Assembly: GCA_963725505.1 (NCBI GenBank)
Contig: CAVRYN010000007.1
Span: forward strand, 1 to 64,000
Reading direction: 5' to 3'
From: Udaeobacter sp963725505
Lineage (GTDB): Bacteria > Verrucomicrobiota > Verrucomicrobiia > Chthoniobacterales > UBA10450
Length of the DNA stretch: 64,000 nucleotides
Below are positions 16,918 through 28,375 of this stretch, piece by piece. The notes beneath the pieces are model-generated. The model made no database searches. It was not told where the DNA came from and saw nothing but the letters and a program-made list of their open reading frames with translations. Position numbers and translations under genes: made by a program. The first letter of the stretch is position 1. The number at the start of each line of letters is the position of its first letter.

Positions 16918-16972
16918 GTCGCCGCGGCGACAGGTCGCAAGCTTGAAAAAGCGGTCGCCAAGGCCTCGATTC

Positions 16973-17248
16973 TTAACTCAAGTAAATCAAGTTTGGCTGC
17001 GTGCCCGCTCTGTCGAGCTCATCTCTTCCTCGTCCGGTTTCATAATAGCGCTCGCGTTGCGCGGCTTCTGAACGACTGGAAAAGCTCTCGCTGCGAATTA
17101 AAACCCAAGGGACTCCTCGCTTTGTTGCTTTCGACTCGCCAGCATTGTGTCGGCGAACCCGATTATCTAGATCTCTGCAGGAGCCTACGTAGCGTCGTCC
17201 GGTCTTTTCGCTTCGCAGAACGTAACAATAAAACATTTGCTCCACCAT
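16973..17248 (-). CDS. Single-domain GIY-YIG endonuclease
   Basis: About 91 residues covering one GIY-YIG domain: FYCYVLRSEKTGRRYVGSC supplies the paired Tyr and Gly (the motif reads Y-V-L..R-Y-V-G), then D-L-D-N-R-V-R-R-H-N-A-G, the catalytic-region Arg/His, and the Glu in RSEAAQRERYYE. This is the YhbQ/UPF0213-like family. These enzymes are predicted DNA nucleases whose physiological role is mostly unknown. It starts 13 bp from the 3' end of tRNA-Pro and is bracketed by an inverted tRNA-Pro fragment, which suggests gene movement at this site. Confidence 0.88.
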   Translation of the reverse strand: MVEQMFYCYVLRSEKTGRRYVGSCRDLDNRVRRHNAGESKATKRGVPWVLIRSESFSSRSEAAQRERYYETGRGRDELDRAGTQPNLIYLS

Positions 17249-17260
17249 CAACGGTTCACA

Positions 17261-17334
<74 letters not shown>

Positions 17335-17907
17335 AATCGAGTGAATTATTATCACGATTCAGGGGGTTGTGCATCCCCGACGTTTGATCGCATCAGATGC
17401 TCTAATCCAAATTCGGCGCCAGCCGCTTTTCCACTGCGGCGACTGACTCGCCACGGCGGTTCGCGTAATCCACTACCTGGTCACGCCCGATCTGCCCGAC
17501 CCCGAAATATTTTGCCTCGGGATGCGAAAAATAAAGGCCGCTTACGCTGGCACCAGGATGCATCGCAAACGATTCAGTCAGTCTGATCCCAGCGTTGTCC
17601 TCGGCATGGAGCAAATCGAACAGCGTTCGTTTCTCGGCGTGATCGGGGCAGGCGGGATAACCGGCAGCCGGCCGAATACCGCGATACTTTTCACGAATGA
17701 GATCGGCATGCGACAATTGTTCGTCGCGCCCAAATCCCCAGGCGATGCGAGTCTGTTTATGCAGATATTCGGCGAACGCTTCGGCCAATCGATCTGCCAA
17801 CGCTTTGGTCATGATTGCGCTGTAGTCGTCGTGCTCGCCCTTGAATTCTTCGGCGAGCTCATCCGCGCCGTGAATCGAGACCGCAAATCCACCGAGATAA
17901 TCAGAAT

Positions 17908-17938
<31 letters not shown>

Positions 17939-18293
17939 TCTCGACGCGATGAAGTCGGCGAGGCAACGATTGAATTGTCCCGCCGGCTTTGGCATTTGTT
18001 GACGCAAGAAATAAAACGTGGCGATTTTTTCAGAGCGCGTTTCATCAGCGTAAAGCTCGACGTCATCGCCAACGGAATTTGCGAGCCAAAAAGCATGCAC
18101 ACCGCGCGCAACTAAGAGATTTTTCGCGACGATCCGCTCAAGAAGTTGCTGTGCATCATCGAAGAGTTCGCGCGCTTGTTTGCCAATCTTGGGGTCATCG
18201 AAAATCGCGGGATAACGGCCGCGTAGTTCCCACGCATGAAAAAACGGCGACCAATCGATGTATTCGACCAGATCACCGAGCGTGAAAGTTTGG

Positions 18294-18438
18294 GTAGCGC
18301 ACGCGTCTCGCGTGTTGGTTTCGGCGTCGCGCCGAAACGACCTCTCGTCGACACATAGCTTCTCGCCCCGTTTCGCATCGACCGGAAAAGTTCGCGATCG
18401 CGAGACGCGCTCGCCCGCACCCGTGACGGGTGCGCTAC
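18294..18438. repeat. REPIN-like element in metH
   Basis: Termini GTAGCGCAC and GTGCGCTAC are exact inverted repeats. Internal hairpins include GTTTCGGCGTCGCGCCGAAAC and GCACCCGTGACGGGTGC. It encodes a foreign stretch (SAPVTGAGERVSRSRTFPVD ... FRRDAETNTRDACATQ) between EFLR and FTLGDLVEYIDW. Confidence 0.75.
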
Positions 18439-18953
18439 TCACAACGCGCACTCGCAAAAACTCCGGTTTGGGCGGCGTATAGCGGCTCCAATCGATCGGC
18501 ATTCCGTTGGCACGCGCTTGCTCCAGCGCCACCAGCTTTTTCCTCTTCGTTTTTGCTGCGTATTCCTGGCGTAACCGTTCGTATTCTTCCCGCGTTTTTT
18601 TATCGAACTCGGATTTGCGTTCCTCGTTCAATAGCGAATTCACCACGCCCACCGCGCGCGACGCGTCCAGCACGTGCACGGTGCTTGCGCCATAGTGCGG
18701 CGCGATTTTCACCGCGGTGTGCGCCCGGCTGGTAGTCGCGCCGCCAATCAAAAGCGGCAAACGAAATCCTTCGCGCTCCATTTCCTGCGCCACATGTACC
18801 ATCTCATCCAGTGATGGCGTAATCAGACCGCTTAGGCCGACAACATCTGCTTGCTTCTCTCGTGCTGTTTCCAAAATCTTCGCGGCGGACACCATCACGC
18901 CAAGATCGACCACGTCATAGTTGTTACATTGCAGCACCACGCCCACGATGTTT

Positions 18954-18985
<32 letters not shown>

Positions 18986-20243
18986 CGCCATCACGATGCG
19001 CCCTTGCGGCTTTGCACCCGCAGATTTTTCCGCTTCCATAAACGGCATCAAATAGGCCACAGCTTTTTTCATCACCCGCGCGCTCTTTACCACCTGTGGC
19101 AGAAACATTTTGCCTGCGCCAAATAAGTCGCCCACCACGCTCATCCCGGCCATAAGGGGACCCTCAATGACATCGAGCGGCCGCTTGCATTTTTGGCGCG
19201 CCTCCTCGGTATCGGCGTCAATGTGATCAACGATGCCCTTGACCAATGCGTGTTTCAGGCGCTCTTCAACAGGCTCTTTTCGCCACGCTGCATCGGCAAC
19301 AGGCGTTTTCCCTTTTGCTTTTACATTTTCCGCGAAATCGACCAGGCGTTCGGTTGCATCATCACGCCGGTTCAACAGCACGTCCTCGACACGTTCTCGG
19401 AGTTCCGGTTCGATTTCCTCGTAAACTGCGAGCTGTCCCGCGTTCACGATTCCCATGTCGAGACCGGCGCGAATGGCGTGAAAAAGAAACGCGGCGTGCA
19501 TCGCTTCCCGGACAGTGTTGTTTCCGCGAAACGAAAATGAAATGTTGCTTACTCCTCCGCTGACTCGCGCGCCCGGCAAGATTCTTTTTGATCCAGCGCG
19601 TCGCTTCAAGGAAATCGATCGCGTAATTGCGATGTTCTTCCAGGCCTGTGGCAACCGTCAGGATGTTTGGATCAAAGATAATATCGTCGCCGGGAAGCCC
19701 GCCTGTTTGGTCAAGAGATCGTAAGCCCGCGCGCAGATCTCGATTTTGCGCTGACAATTATCGGCCTGACCTTTCTCATCGAATGCCATCACGATGGTGG
19801 CCGCGCCATATCGCCTTATCAATCGCGCGTGCTGCAGAAATTCCTCTTCGCCGTTTTTCAGGCTGATGGAGTTCACCACTGCTTTTCCCTGCACGCATTT
19901 GAGCCCTGCTTCGATGACGCTCCACTTTGAGCTGTCGATTACGATGGGAATCCGCGCGATCTCCGGCTCGCTGCCGATCAAATTCAGGAAGCGGGTCATG
20001 GCCGCTTCCGAATCGATCATCCCTTCATCCATGTTCACGTCGAGCATGTTCGCGCCGCCCTGAACCTGCTGACGCGCTACAGCCAGCGCCCCGTCGAAAT
20101 CGCCTGCCAAAATCAGTTTCGAAAACTTCGGTGAACCTGTGATGTTGGTGCGCTCGCCAATGACAGCGAACCCAAATTCGGGCGTAATGTTTAACGGTTC
20201 GAGCCCGGATAGTTGCAGAATCATGTGTCGCTGATTGTCGTTC

Positions 20244-21323
<1,080 letters not shown>

Positions 21324-21375
21324 GATTGTCCGGGAACTTAAAGGGCGTTTCCCTCGTGAATCAAGGAACAAATTA

Positions 21376-21391
21376 ACGCATCATGATGCGT
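21376..21391. promoter_or_regulatory. 16-bp palindrome upstream of metH
   Basis: Perfect palindrome ACGCATCATGATGCGT, 53 bp before the chosen metH start. This is a reasonable operator position, but no known regulator site is matched. No cobalamin or SAM riboswitch core was found upstream. Confidence 0.3.
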
Positions 21392-21589
21392 AGATGTGTT
21401 GGTAACCTTATGCTGGTGCCTCTTGCTAATCGTAATCGGACGAATCAGCATGCTCGATCCGTTGCGCGCTGGAGAATGACGAAGTACGCGAAGTGAGATG
21501 CAACCGCGCAGGGGAATGGACTGCGTGTGATGCCAAACTGCCCGGGCGATTGAGGTCAATCGCCTCTACCTTGTTTGCGCTACGCTGCT

Positions 21590-22339
21590 TTACGGCGCGA
21601 TGCGATCGGTCAGCGTGTCGGTATGAAAAGCAGCATGCTCACGCAACTGGTACCAAGGACTATCCGGTTTGGTAGTCTGCGCGATAGCGGTTTTCTCACC
21701 CGTGGCAAAATCTTCCCATGAATTGTAGCGAGCGATCGTGAGGAAGGTCCAGGCGGCGCCCTCCAGATGCTGCATCAAAACATTCCCGGCAGTCGTGTCG
21801 CCTCGCCCAGTTGGCGCTTCGCTCAACATTTTTTCCAATTGCTGGCGGTGACCCGGAGCGGGGCGATAATAGGAGACGGAATAAACCGAGCCCGTCGTCT
21901 TGGACTTCGAATCAGCGTCTATGCCCATGGCACGCGTGAATTCTTCCCATGAAGGACCGTTTACAAACGTATCGGTATGCCACTCGCTTAGGTCACGTTT
22001 GTCGGGAGGCACAGCCGTCCCCGCAGGTTCCACGGTCGCTTTGGTGCCAATATGCGTAATGACCACGTAATCCCATGCATCGCCGTCTTGATGGCGAAGA
22101 ACAATGAAATGATCAGGCATTGGGTTGCTGCGATCCGGCGTTTTAAGCCAATCGCCTAACTGCACTGCTTTGCCAAGAGCGGCCTTGGTGAAGTGGACAT
22201 GATAAACGTCGCTCCGTTTACCAGCGCCGGCGGGCGCCGCGCCGCCGGCAGCGGGCTTTGGCGATCCCTGGCCGTGAACGAACGCAACAGGCAACAGGCC
22301 AAATAATGTGATGGCGACAATAGTAGTGATCGATTTCAT
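21590..22339 (-). CDS. Secreted protein of unknown function
   Basis: 249 residues with a signal peptide (MKSITTIVAITLFGLLPVAFVHG). The body has two similar halves with repeated V-Y-x-V-x-F / V-Y-S-V-S-Y-Y strands (DVYHVHFTKAALGKAVQLGD and GSVYSVSYYRPAPGHRQQLE) and W-E-E-F / W-E-D-F motifs, suggesting a duplicated ferredoxin-like, dimeric alpha-beta-barrel-type fold, secreted. No catalytic motif is visible. It lies upstream of metH on the same strand with a repeat-containing gap, so cotranscription is doubtful. Confidence 0.75.
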   Translation of the reverse strand: MKSITTIVAITLFGLLPVAFVHGQGSPKPAAGGAAPAGAGKRSDVYHVHFTKAALGKAVQLGDWLKTPDRSNPMPDHFIVLRHQDGDAWDYVVITHIGTKATVEPAGTAVPPDKRDLSEWHTDTFVNGPSWEEFTRAMGIDADSKSKTTGSVYSVSYYRPAPGHRQQLEKMLSEAPTGRGDTTAGNVLMQHLEGAAWTFLTIARYNSWEDFATGEKTAIAQTTKPDSPWYQLREHAAFHTDTLTDRIAP

Positions 22340-22657
22340 GATAATTTTTCTTTCTGATTTAGGTTTGAACGAGAGCTCGTTCGAGATCTGTGCAGCCAGT
22401 CTGGGCGAGCCGCATTAGAGCGCGTTTGCTTCGTTACGTGCTTATTCCGCAAAGGTTATGCAGCCCATCTCTTTGAGTGTCAACGCTTATTTCGATCTGC
22501 CTGTGCGCGCATGGTTTGGTAGGGGCGGTTCACCCGAACCACCCAAGGCGATTGAGGTCAATCGCCCCTGCCTTATCCGTGTCATTCGCGTAGTCCGCGG
22601 CTCTCCAGTCCGATTAATTCGCGTTTATTAGTGTTGATTCGTGGTTGCTCGAATTAG
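22340..22657. other. Intergenic region with palindromic repeats
   Basis: Holds hairpins at 22523-22570, including GGCGATTGA-GG-TCAATCGCC. The same hairpin occurs at 21544-21563. A copy of the GTGTTGATTCGTGGTTGCTC repeat follows directly before the MFS gene. No gene is seen. Confidence 0.5.
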
Positions 22658-23903
22658 TTGAATCACGCCGTGGAAGCGATCCGGTTATTCACACTGCTCG
22701 ACCGCAATCAACGGAACACGTTCGTGGCCTGTTTTCTCGGCTGGGCGCTGGATGCGTTCGATTTCTTTCTGCTCACGTTCGTGATCGTGCCGATGGCGCA
22801 CGATTTCGGAACGAGCATCGCCGATCTCAGTTACGCGATCACGCTCACACTGGCGATGCGACCGGTTGGCGCGTTCATCTTCGGTCTGCTCGGCGACCGG
22901 TTTGGCCGGCGCATTCCGCTCATGATCGACATTATTTTTTATTCGCTCATGGAATTGCTCACCGCGTTTTCGCCGAATTACACCTGGTTGCTGATTTTCC
23001 GCGCGCTGTACGGAGTCGGCATGGGCGGCGAATGGGGATTAGGCGCGTCGCTGGCGATGGAAACTCTGCCGACGGAGGCGCGTGGATTGTTTTCCGGGAT
23101 TCTGCAACAGGGATACGCATTCGGCTATCTGCTGGCGGCAATTGCGTATTGGGTCGTGTTTCCGTTCTTCGGCTGGCGCGGCCTCTTTGTGGCAGGTGCG
23201 CTTCCGGCGTTTCTTGTGCTTTACATCCGGGCGCGCGTGCCGGAATCGCCGATCTGGTTGCGCCAGCAGCATGCGATGGCGGATTTTTGGAGCGACGTGC
23301 TGATCGTTATAAAACGCCATTGGGCGCTTTTTCTTTACGTCATTTTGTTAATGACCGCGTTCAACGCGATGTCGCACGGGACCCAGGACATGTATCAAAC
23401 GTTTCTCGGCGAACAACGCCACTATGGGGTCACAGCAAAAAGCGGCGACCGGGATCATTTATGCTTTCGGCGCTATCTGCGGTGGAACGGTGGTCGGCCA
23501 TCTCTCGCAAAATTGGGGGCGGCGTCGCTCGATAATTTTGACTGCTGCGCTTGGAATCATCCTGATTCCTTTGTGGGTTTTCTCGCCCGGTTTCACCCTT
23601 CTGGTGATCGGCGGGTTCGCCATGCAATTCATGGTGCAAGGCGCCTGGGGAATCGTGCCCGTGCATCTCAACGAGCTTTCGCCGAGCGCGGTGCGCGGAA
23701 CTTTCCCTGGGTTTGCCTATCAACTTGGAAACTTATTCGCCGCCAACACAGCCGTTGTGGAAGCTCAATTGGCCAATCATTTTCATGACGCGAGTGGGCA
23801 TCCAGATTACGCAAAAGCGCTCGCCCTTTTTACGTTCGTGTTTTTTTTGGTGTTGATGTTGCTCGCTGCAATCGGGCCCGAAGAGCGCGGGAAAGAATTT
23901 TAG
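22658..23903 (+). pseudogene. MFS transporter (sialate/carboxylate symporter-like), one frameshift
   Basis: Twelve-helix major facilitator split by one frameshift near 23430, at a run of four G. The first frame carries the loop 2-3 motif (GLLGDRFGRRIPLMIDIIFY) and MGGEWGLGASLAMETLP; the second carries GHLSQNWGRRRSIILTAALG and AVRGTFPGFAYQLGN. The pattern fits the sialate:proton / lactate-type symporter groups, so an organic acid substrate is likely but not shown. Start is uncertain: TTG 22658 or GTG 22670, with no clear ribosome binding site. It converges on the amidase gene, the stop codons overlapping by three bases. Confidence 0.8.
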
Positions 23904-24625
23904 TGATGTGCCGCGTCAGGCGTGAGGCCAGCCGGTGTTTCCGGCTGCGGCGATTGTGCAGCCATTTGCTGGGAACCGTGATAGACGCCGGGGCCGTAAC
24001 GCTGCTCGACAATCGCTTCTGCAATTCTGTCCGCGAGTAGTTCGCGATATTCCCAATCGCGCGCCTGATTGCCCTCGGAGCGATTACTCAGAAATCCGCA
24101 TTCCACCAGCACGGCCGGACACGTCGCATTGCGCAGAACGCGAAAATTTGCCGTGTGGATTCCGCGATTTGCTGAGTTGGGAATCGTCATCAGCTTCTCT
24201 TGAATCCGGCTCGCCAGATCGAATGATGCGCCGGAATGATAATACGTCTCGAACCCGCGAATGCCGCGCCGTTGCGAATCGTTGAAGTGTATGCTGACGA
24301 AGACTGCGTTCTTCTGCGAATTCTCAATCGTCACGCGTTCATCAAGCGGAATGAAAACATCCGTGGAACGAGTCATCACTGTCTTTAATTTGGATTCGCG
24401 CAGCTTACGATTGAGACGCTGGGCAACGTCGAGAGTAACCATCTTCTCCGGCGGACCGTACCGTCGATATGCGCCGCTATCTTTGCCGCCGTGTCCGGCA
24501 TCCACGACCACGGTATGAAAACGTCTTGCTCGTGTTTTTGACTGCAGCATGCCGCATACTTGCGCAGGCAGGTAGCAAAGCGACAAACCCAATTGTAACG
24601 ATCCGATTTACCAGGCGCGGCATTG
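23900..24625 (-). CDS. N-acetylmuramoyl-L-alanine amidase (Amidase_3)
   Basis: The catalytic domain shows the zinc ligands and acid of the family: DAGHGGKDSGA (His), the Glu in the MVTLDVAQRLN region, SIHFND (His) and VLVECGFLSN (catalytic Glu). It cleaves the amide between MurNAc and the stem peptide during division or turnover. The catalytic frame begins without a signal. In the adjacent frame, ATG 24625 opens a typical lipoprotein signal (MPRLVNRIVTIGFVALLPAC), so a one-base shift near 24515 probably separates the signal peptide from the domain and the real protein is an outer-membrane or periplasmic lipoprotein. Confidence 0.85.
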
Positions 24626-24659
24626 TGATCTAATAGCAAAAAACATGTAGCCTACCAAA

Positions 24660-24765
24660 AAGTTTCTCCGTGAGAACCGGCGTTGGTAGGGCGGGCAGTC
24701 CCCTGCACGCCGCCCTTCGGGGTGTACGGACAACGGCGCGCACGGAGTGACGCGCTCTACCTGCT
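24660..24765. repeat. Intergenic palindromic repeat
   Basis: Contains GGTAGGGCGGGCAGTCCCCT at one side and GTGACGCGCTCTACC at the other, with an internal GCCGCCCTTCGGGGTG hairpin. It belongs to the same broad class as the TGTAG/CTACA elements. Confidence 0.5.
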
Positions 24766-24885
24766 AAACTGAAGCGCCTGCTGCCCTGCGCAAAGTAGCT
24801 ATTGATAAATACGGCCGTTTTCTCCCAATTGCATATAAAATGCACTTGTGTTTTGCGCTGCTGCGCATAAAGCCTTACCACTTTT

Positions 24886-26139
24886 ATGATGATCCGATTT
24901 GCAATTGTTCCATTGCTCCTGGCACTGAACTTTTCGATGTGCAAAAGGAACGAAACTGTTTCCCAGAACCCTCAGCCGGCGGGCGCCTCATCGCCGGTGC
25001 CCGCCACTCCGGTTGCAGCGGCGTCGCCGAAGATTACGAAGCCGGTTGTCGATCAAACGGCTCAGACCATTGTGTTCGGTTATCATCGCTTTGTGGACAA
25101 GGTACGACGGCCGGACACGGAGATCACGCCGGCTGATTTTGAAGGGCAGATGAAACTGCTTAAGGACAGCGGTGTGACCGTGATCGGAATGCAGGATTTT
25201 CTGGCTTGGAAACGAGGCGAGAAAAACATCCCCCCCCGGTGCGCAGTGATCACCTTCGACGATGGCTGGAAATCACAATACGAAGTTGCGTGGCCGATCC
25301 TGAAAAAATATGGCTATCCGCTGACGCTATTTATTTATACGGAAGGCGTGCGTGGCGGGCATTTTGGCGGCGGCGAAGCAATGACATGGGAGCAGCTCGC
25401 CGATATGCGCGATGCCGGCGTTGATATTCAGGCGCACTCCGAGACGCATCAGGATTTGCGCAAACCATACGACAAAGTCGCCAAGAAAAGATTAAGCCCG
25501 CCGGAATACGAACAGTGGCTACATAATGAAATCTTCGGCTCCAAGGAATTGCTCGAGCAGAGGCTCGGTATCAAGGTGAACTGCTTCGCGGTACCGTATG
25601 GATTTTATAATCAACACATCAAAGACGTCTGCCGACAGGCCGGGTACGAGGCCGTTTTCGTTGTTTATGGCCAACCGCTGACTTACAACTCGCCCCCCCT
25701 CGATTCGCTGGGGCGTTTCATGATTGAAGGGAACAAGCCCAAAGTCTTTGTCGATGCTGTGAAGATGATCGGTGCCTCGACCGGCGGCGGTCCAGCAGTC
25801 GCCGAAGTCGGCGCGGCTAATCTCGCGACTCAACCAGCAGACGGCGAAACAGTGCGCACTGCGCTTCCTCTCATCAAAGCCAACCTCAGCGGCATCGGCC
25901 AGATCGAACCTGGCAGTGTCCAAATGCGCGTGAGCGGCCTTGGCGCTGTGCCAGCCAGCTACGATCCCAAAACAAACACCGTGTCATATCAAGTGACGCA
26001 AAAGCTGCGCGAGAAATCGTGCAGTGTATTTGTCAGCGCGAAATCTGCGGGCAAGAAGGTCGAGGCGCATTGGACGTTTGGAATCGAAGAAGGCGCGACC
26101 GCAGGGACAACATCGCCGGCGCCCACACCAAAAAAATAA
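24886..26139 (+). CDS. Secreted polysaccharide deacetylase (NodB domain, CE4)
   Basis: 417 residues. Motif 1 is T-F-D-D-G-W (catalytic base and metal Asp), motif 2 is H-S-E-T-H (metal His pair), and motif 3 is the A-V-P-Y-G loop. The N-terminus has a signal-like segment (MMIRFAIVPLLLALNFSMC), possibly a lipobox, and a Pro/Ala linker. A C-terminal beta-sandwich (about 295-400: IEPGSVQMRVSGLGAVPASY) looks like a carbohydrate or envelope-binding domain. It removes acetyl groups from a GlcNAc-type polymer such as peptidoglycan or exopolysaccharide. It is 63 bp upstream of ffh, probably by chance. Confidence 0.9.
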   Translation: MMIRFAIVPLLLALNFSMCKRNETVSQNPQPAGASSPVPATPVAAASPKITKPVVDQTAQTIVFGYHRFVDKVRRPDTEITPADFEGQMKLLKDSGVTVIGMQDFLAWKRGEKNIPPRCAVITFDDGWKSQYEVAWPILKKYGYPLTLFIYTEGVRGGHFGGGEAMTWEQLADMRDAGVDIQAHSETHQDLRKPYDKVAKKRLSPPEYEQWLHNEIFGSKELLEQRLGIKVNCFAVPYGFYNQHIKDVCRQAGYEAVFVVYGQPLTYNSPPLDSLGRFMIEGNKPKVFVDAVKMIGASTGGGPAVAEVGAANLATQPADGETVRTALPLIKANLSGIGQIEPGSVQMRVSGLGAVPASYDPKTNTVSYQVTQKLREKSCSVFVSAKSAGKKVEAHWTFGIEEGATAGTTSPAPTPKK

Positions 26140-26202
26140 TTCTGGGCAGCGTACGCGCCTGGCGTGCTGGTGATCGCGCCCTCGCGATCGCGTTATCAAA
26201 TC

Positions 26203-27525
26203 ATGTTTCCACAACTTAGCGACAAGCTTCAGGAGATTTTCAAAGAGCTCCGGGGACATGGCGTTATCAGCGAGTCGAACATCGACGCTGCGTTGCGCCA
26301 GGTGCGCCTGGCGCTGCTCGAAGCGGATGTCGATTTTCAGGTCGCCAGAAAATTCATTGCGAGCGTCAAGGAAAAAGCGCTGGGTGAAACAGTTGTTCGC
26401 AGTATTACGCCCGGGCAGCAGATCATAAAAATTTTCCACGACGAATTGACTGCGTTGCTCGGAGGCGATTCCGCGCCGCTACATCTGCAAGACGAGGGCC
26501 GTATTTTGATGGTCGGTCTCAATGGTTCAGGCAAGACGACTTCCTCGGCCAAGCTGGCGCGCTTTTTACAGAAGCAGGATTATTCACCTGTGCTGGTGCC
26601 GTGCGATCTGCAGCGGCCGGCAGCCGTTGAGCAACTCGTAACGCTCGGCAAACAAATTGGCGCCGCGGTTGTCGCTCCTGATCCGGGCGAGAACAATGTT
26701 CAACGCGCCGCGGCGGCAGCGGTTGGCAGGGCGCGCCCGCCGGGCGCGCCGAGCATTTACATCTTCGACACGGCTGGCCGCCAGGAAATCGACCAAGCGC
26801 TTATTCAAGAGCTGAAAGAGCTGAAGGAATTTTTGCAGCCGCAGGAAACTTTGCTCGTCGCGGATGCGGCAACCGGCCAGCAAGCGGTCAGCGTGGCGAC
26901 CCATTTCAACAATGCTTTATCGATCACCGGGATCATTCTAACAAAGCTGGATGGTGATGCGCGAGGCGGGGCGGCTTTGTCGATGCGCGAAGTGACGCGC
27001 CGGCCTATCAAATTCGTCGGCACCGGTGAAAAGCTCGATCAGTTCGAGCTTTTCATTCCGGAACGGCTCGCCGGCCGGATTCTCGGAATGGGCGATATGG
27101 TTGGTCTTGTCGAGAAAGCTGCCGAAGCGGTGGAAGCCGAAGACGCTGTCCGGCTTGAGCGCAAATTGCGCACGGCTTCATTCGACTTCAATGATTTTCT
27201 GGCGCAGTTCAAGATGATGCGAAAGATGGGACCGCTGGAGAATATTCTTGGCATGTTGCCCGGCATGAGTAATATGCAGGGCCTCTCGATTGACGAGAAG
27301 CAGCTTAAGCGCACGGAAGCAATCGTGCTTTCGATGACAAACGAAGAGCGGGCGCGCCCTGACATTCTGAATGCGCGGCGTCGGCAGCGCATCGCGCGCG
27401 GCAGCGGCTGCACTGTCACGGAGGTGAACGATTTGCTGCGGCGCTTTGATCAGATGCGCAAGATGATGAAAAGCGCAGGCAAAATGAAGAAAATGTTAAA
27501 AGGGTTACGACCGTTACATCGTTAA
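26203..27525 (+). CDS. ffh: Signal recognition particle protein Ffh
   Basis: 440 residues from ATG 26203 (MFPQLSDKLQEIFKELRGHG), the conserved family start; an upstream start at 26164 is rejected. NG domain: P-loop GLNGSGKTTSSAKLA at about 103-117, DTAGR, TKLDGDARGGAAL. M domain: methionine-rich QFKMMRKMGPLENILGMLPG and the RNA-binding helix RIARGSGCTVTEVNDLLRRF. It binds 4.5S RNA and signal sequences and targets nascent membrane proteins to FtsY. It heads the block ffh-rpsP-khpA-trmD. An Ala/Gly/Pro-rich stretch (GRARPPGAPS, about residue 180) is slightly unusual. Confidence 0.97.
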   Translation: MFPQLSDKLQEIFKELRGHGVISESNIDAALRQVRLALLEADVDFQVARKFIASVKEKALGETVVRSITPGQQIIKIFHDELTALLGGDSAPLHLQDEGRILMVGLNGSGKTTSSAKLARFLQKQDYSPVLVPCDLQRPAAVEQLVTLGKQIGAAVVAPDPGENNVQRAAAAAVGRARPPGAPSIYIFDTAGRQEIDQALIQELKELKEFLQPQETLLVADAATGQQAVSVATHFNNALSITGIILTKLDGDARGGAALSMREVTRRPIKFVGTGEKLDQFELFIPERLAGRILGMGDMVGLVEKAAEAVEAEDAVRLERKLRTASFDFNDFLAQFKMMRKMGPLENILGMLPGMSNMQGLSIDEKQLKRTEAIVLSMTNEERARPDILNARRRQRIARGSGCTVTEVNDLLRRFDQMRKMMKSAGKMKKMLKGLRPLHR

Positions 27526-27609
27526 AAAGGTACTTGCTGAGGATTTGAGTTTTGTAACTGCTTTTGACCCTTGTAACTTTATGACGGTTTAACCTTAACT
27601 TTCCAAGCG

Positions 27610-27951
27610 ATGTCAGTTTCAATCAGATTACGCAGAGAAGGCGCGAAGAATCGCCCATATTACAAGGTGGTAGTGGCCGATAGCCGCAGCCCCCGTGACG
27701 GGAAATTTATCGAGGTCATCGGCACGTACGATCCGAAAAAACCTGGTCACAATAGCTCGTTGAACATAGAACGCGCCGAATACTGGATCAGCAAAGGCGC
27801 CCAACCGTCGGACACGGTGCGCAGCTTGATCAAAAAGAACAAGAAAACGGCAACGGCCGCCGAGCCGTCATCGCAACCAGAGCGAGAGACCTCACAATCG
27901 ACCGTGGACGAAGTGTCGTCTGCGTCGCCCCCAGCTGACACGTCCAGCTAG
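27610..27951 (+). CDS. rpsP: 30S ribosomal protein bS16
   Basis: 113 residues. The conserved core is MSVSIRLRREGAKNRPYYKV with V-V-A-D-S-R-S-P-R-D-G-K-F-I-E and IGTYDPKK. The last 35 residues are a Ser/Thr/Glu-rich extension (TSQSTVDEVSSASPPADTSS), longer than in most species. It assembles early in the 30S 5' domain. It is 84 bp after ffh, in the usual order for this operon. Confidence 0.97.
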   Translation: MSVSIRLRREGAKNRPYYKVVVADSRSPRDGKFIEVIGTYDPKKPGHNSSLNIERAEYWISKGAQPSDTVRSLIKKNKKTATAAEPSSQPERETSQSTVDEVSSASPPADTSS

Positions 27952-28142
27952 TGCGATGATTGCTCTCTTGTTTTAGCGGCCCTCTCTGAGCGTCGCAATC
28001 ACACATTTGTTTCCGTTATTGTGTCGCCGCGAGGGCAGGAAGCGTCTCTCAAGACCATCAGCCCGGCGCTTCGCACAGCGAAGCGGCTACAGCTCGAAAA
28101 TTCGTGTTTATTCGTGTTTATTCGCGGTTAGCTTTCTCAAGC

Positions 28143-28373
28143 ATGAGGGAGTTTCTTGAGTTCGTCATTCGGCAGCTGATTGAATTTCCTGACGATATGG
28201 TCCTGACGGAAATCCCGAGCGGCAGGACGACGATCTTTAAATTGCAACTTAGACGCGGGGACGTTGGGCGTGTCATTGGCCGCAGCGGCCAGACCATTCA
28301 GGCTATTCGCGCGTTGCTCGCCAGTTCCGCCGCGCGACACGGCCAGCGGGCGATCCTCGAAATTGTAGAATAA
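28143..28373 (+). CDS. khpA: KH-domain RNA-binding protein KhpA
   Basis: 76 residues from ATG 28143 (MREFLEFVIRQLIEFPDDMV). The KH signature G-x-x-G loop is seen in GDVGRVIGRSGQTIQAIRAL. KhpA (formerly YlqC), with KhpB, binds many RNAs and affects cell envelope and translation in Gram-positives. The gene typically lies between rpsP and rimM/trmD, as here. The track of sequence upstream (28099-28132) is a repeat (TTCGTGTTTATTCG) that separates it from rpsP. Confidence 0.93.
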   Translation: MREFLEFVIRQLIEFPDDMVLTEIPSGRTTIFKLQLRRGDVGRVIGRSGQTIQAIRALLASSAARHGQRAILEIVE

Positions 28374-28375
28374 TT

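Noticed and set aside
16891..16990. Possible second tRNA-Pro on the plus strand
   Set aside because: After 27 nt it loses the anticodon and T-arms; only a fragment.
21324..21589. Cobalamin or SAM riboswitch before metH
   Set aside because: No B12-box or SAM-core sequence was found; only a 16-bp palindrome.
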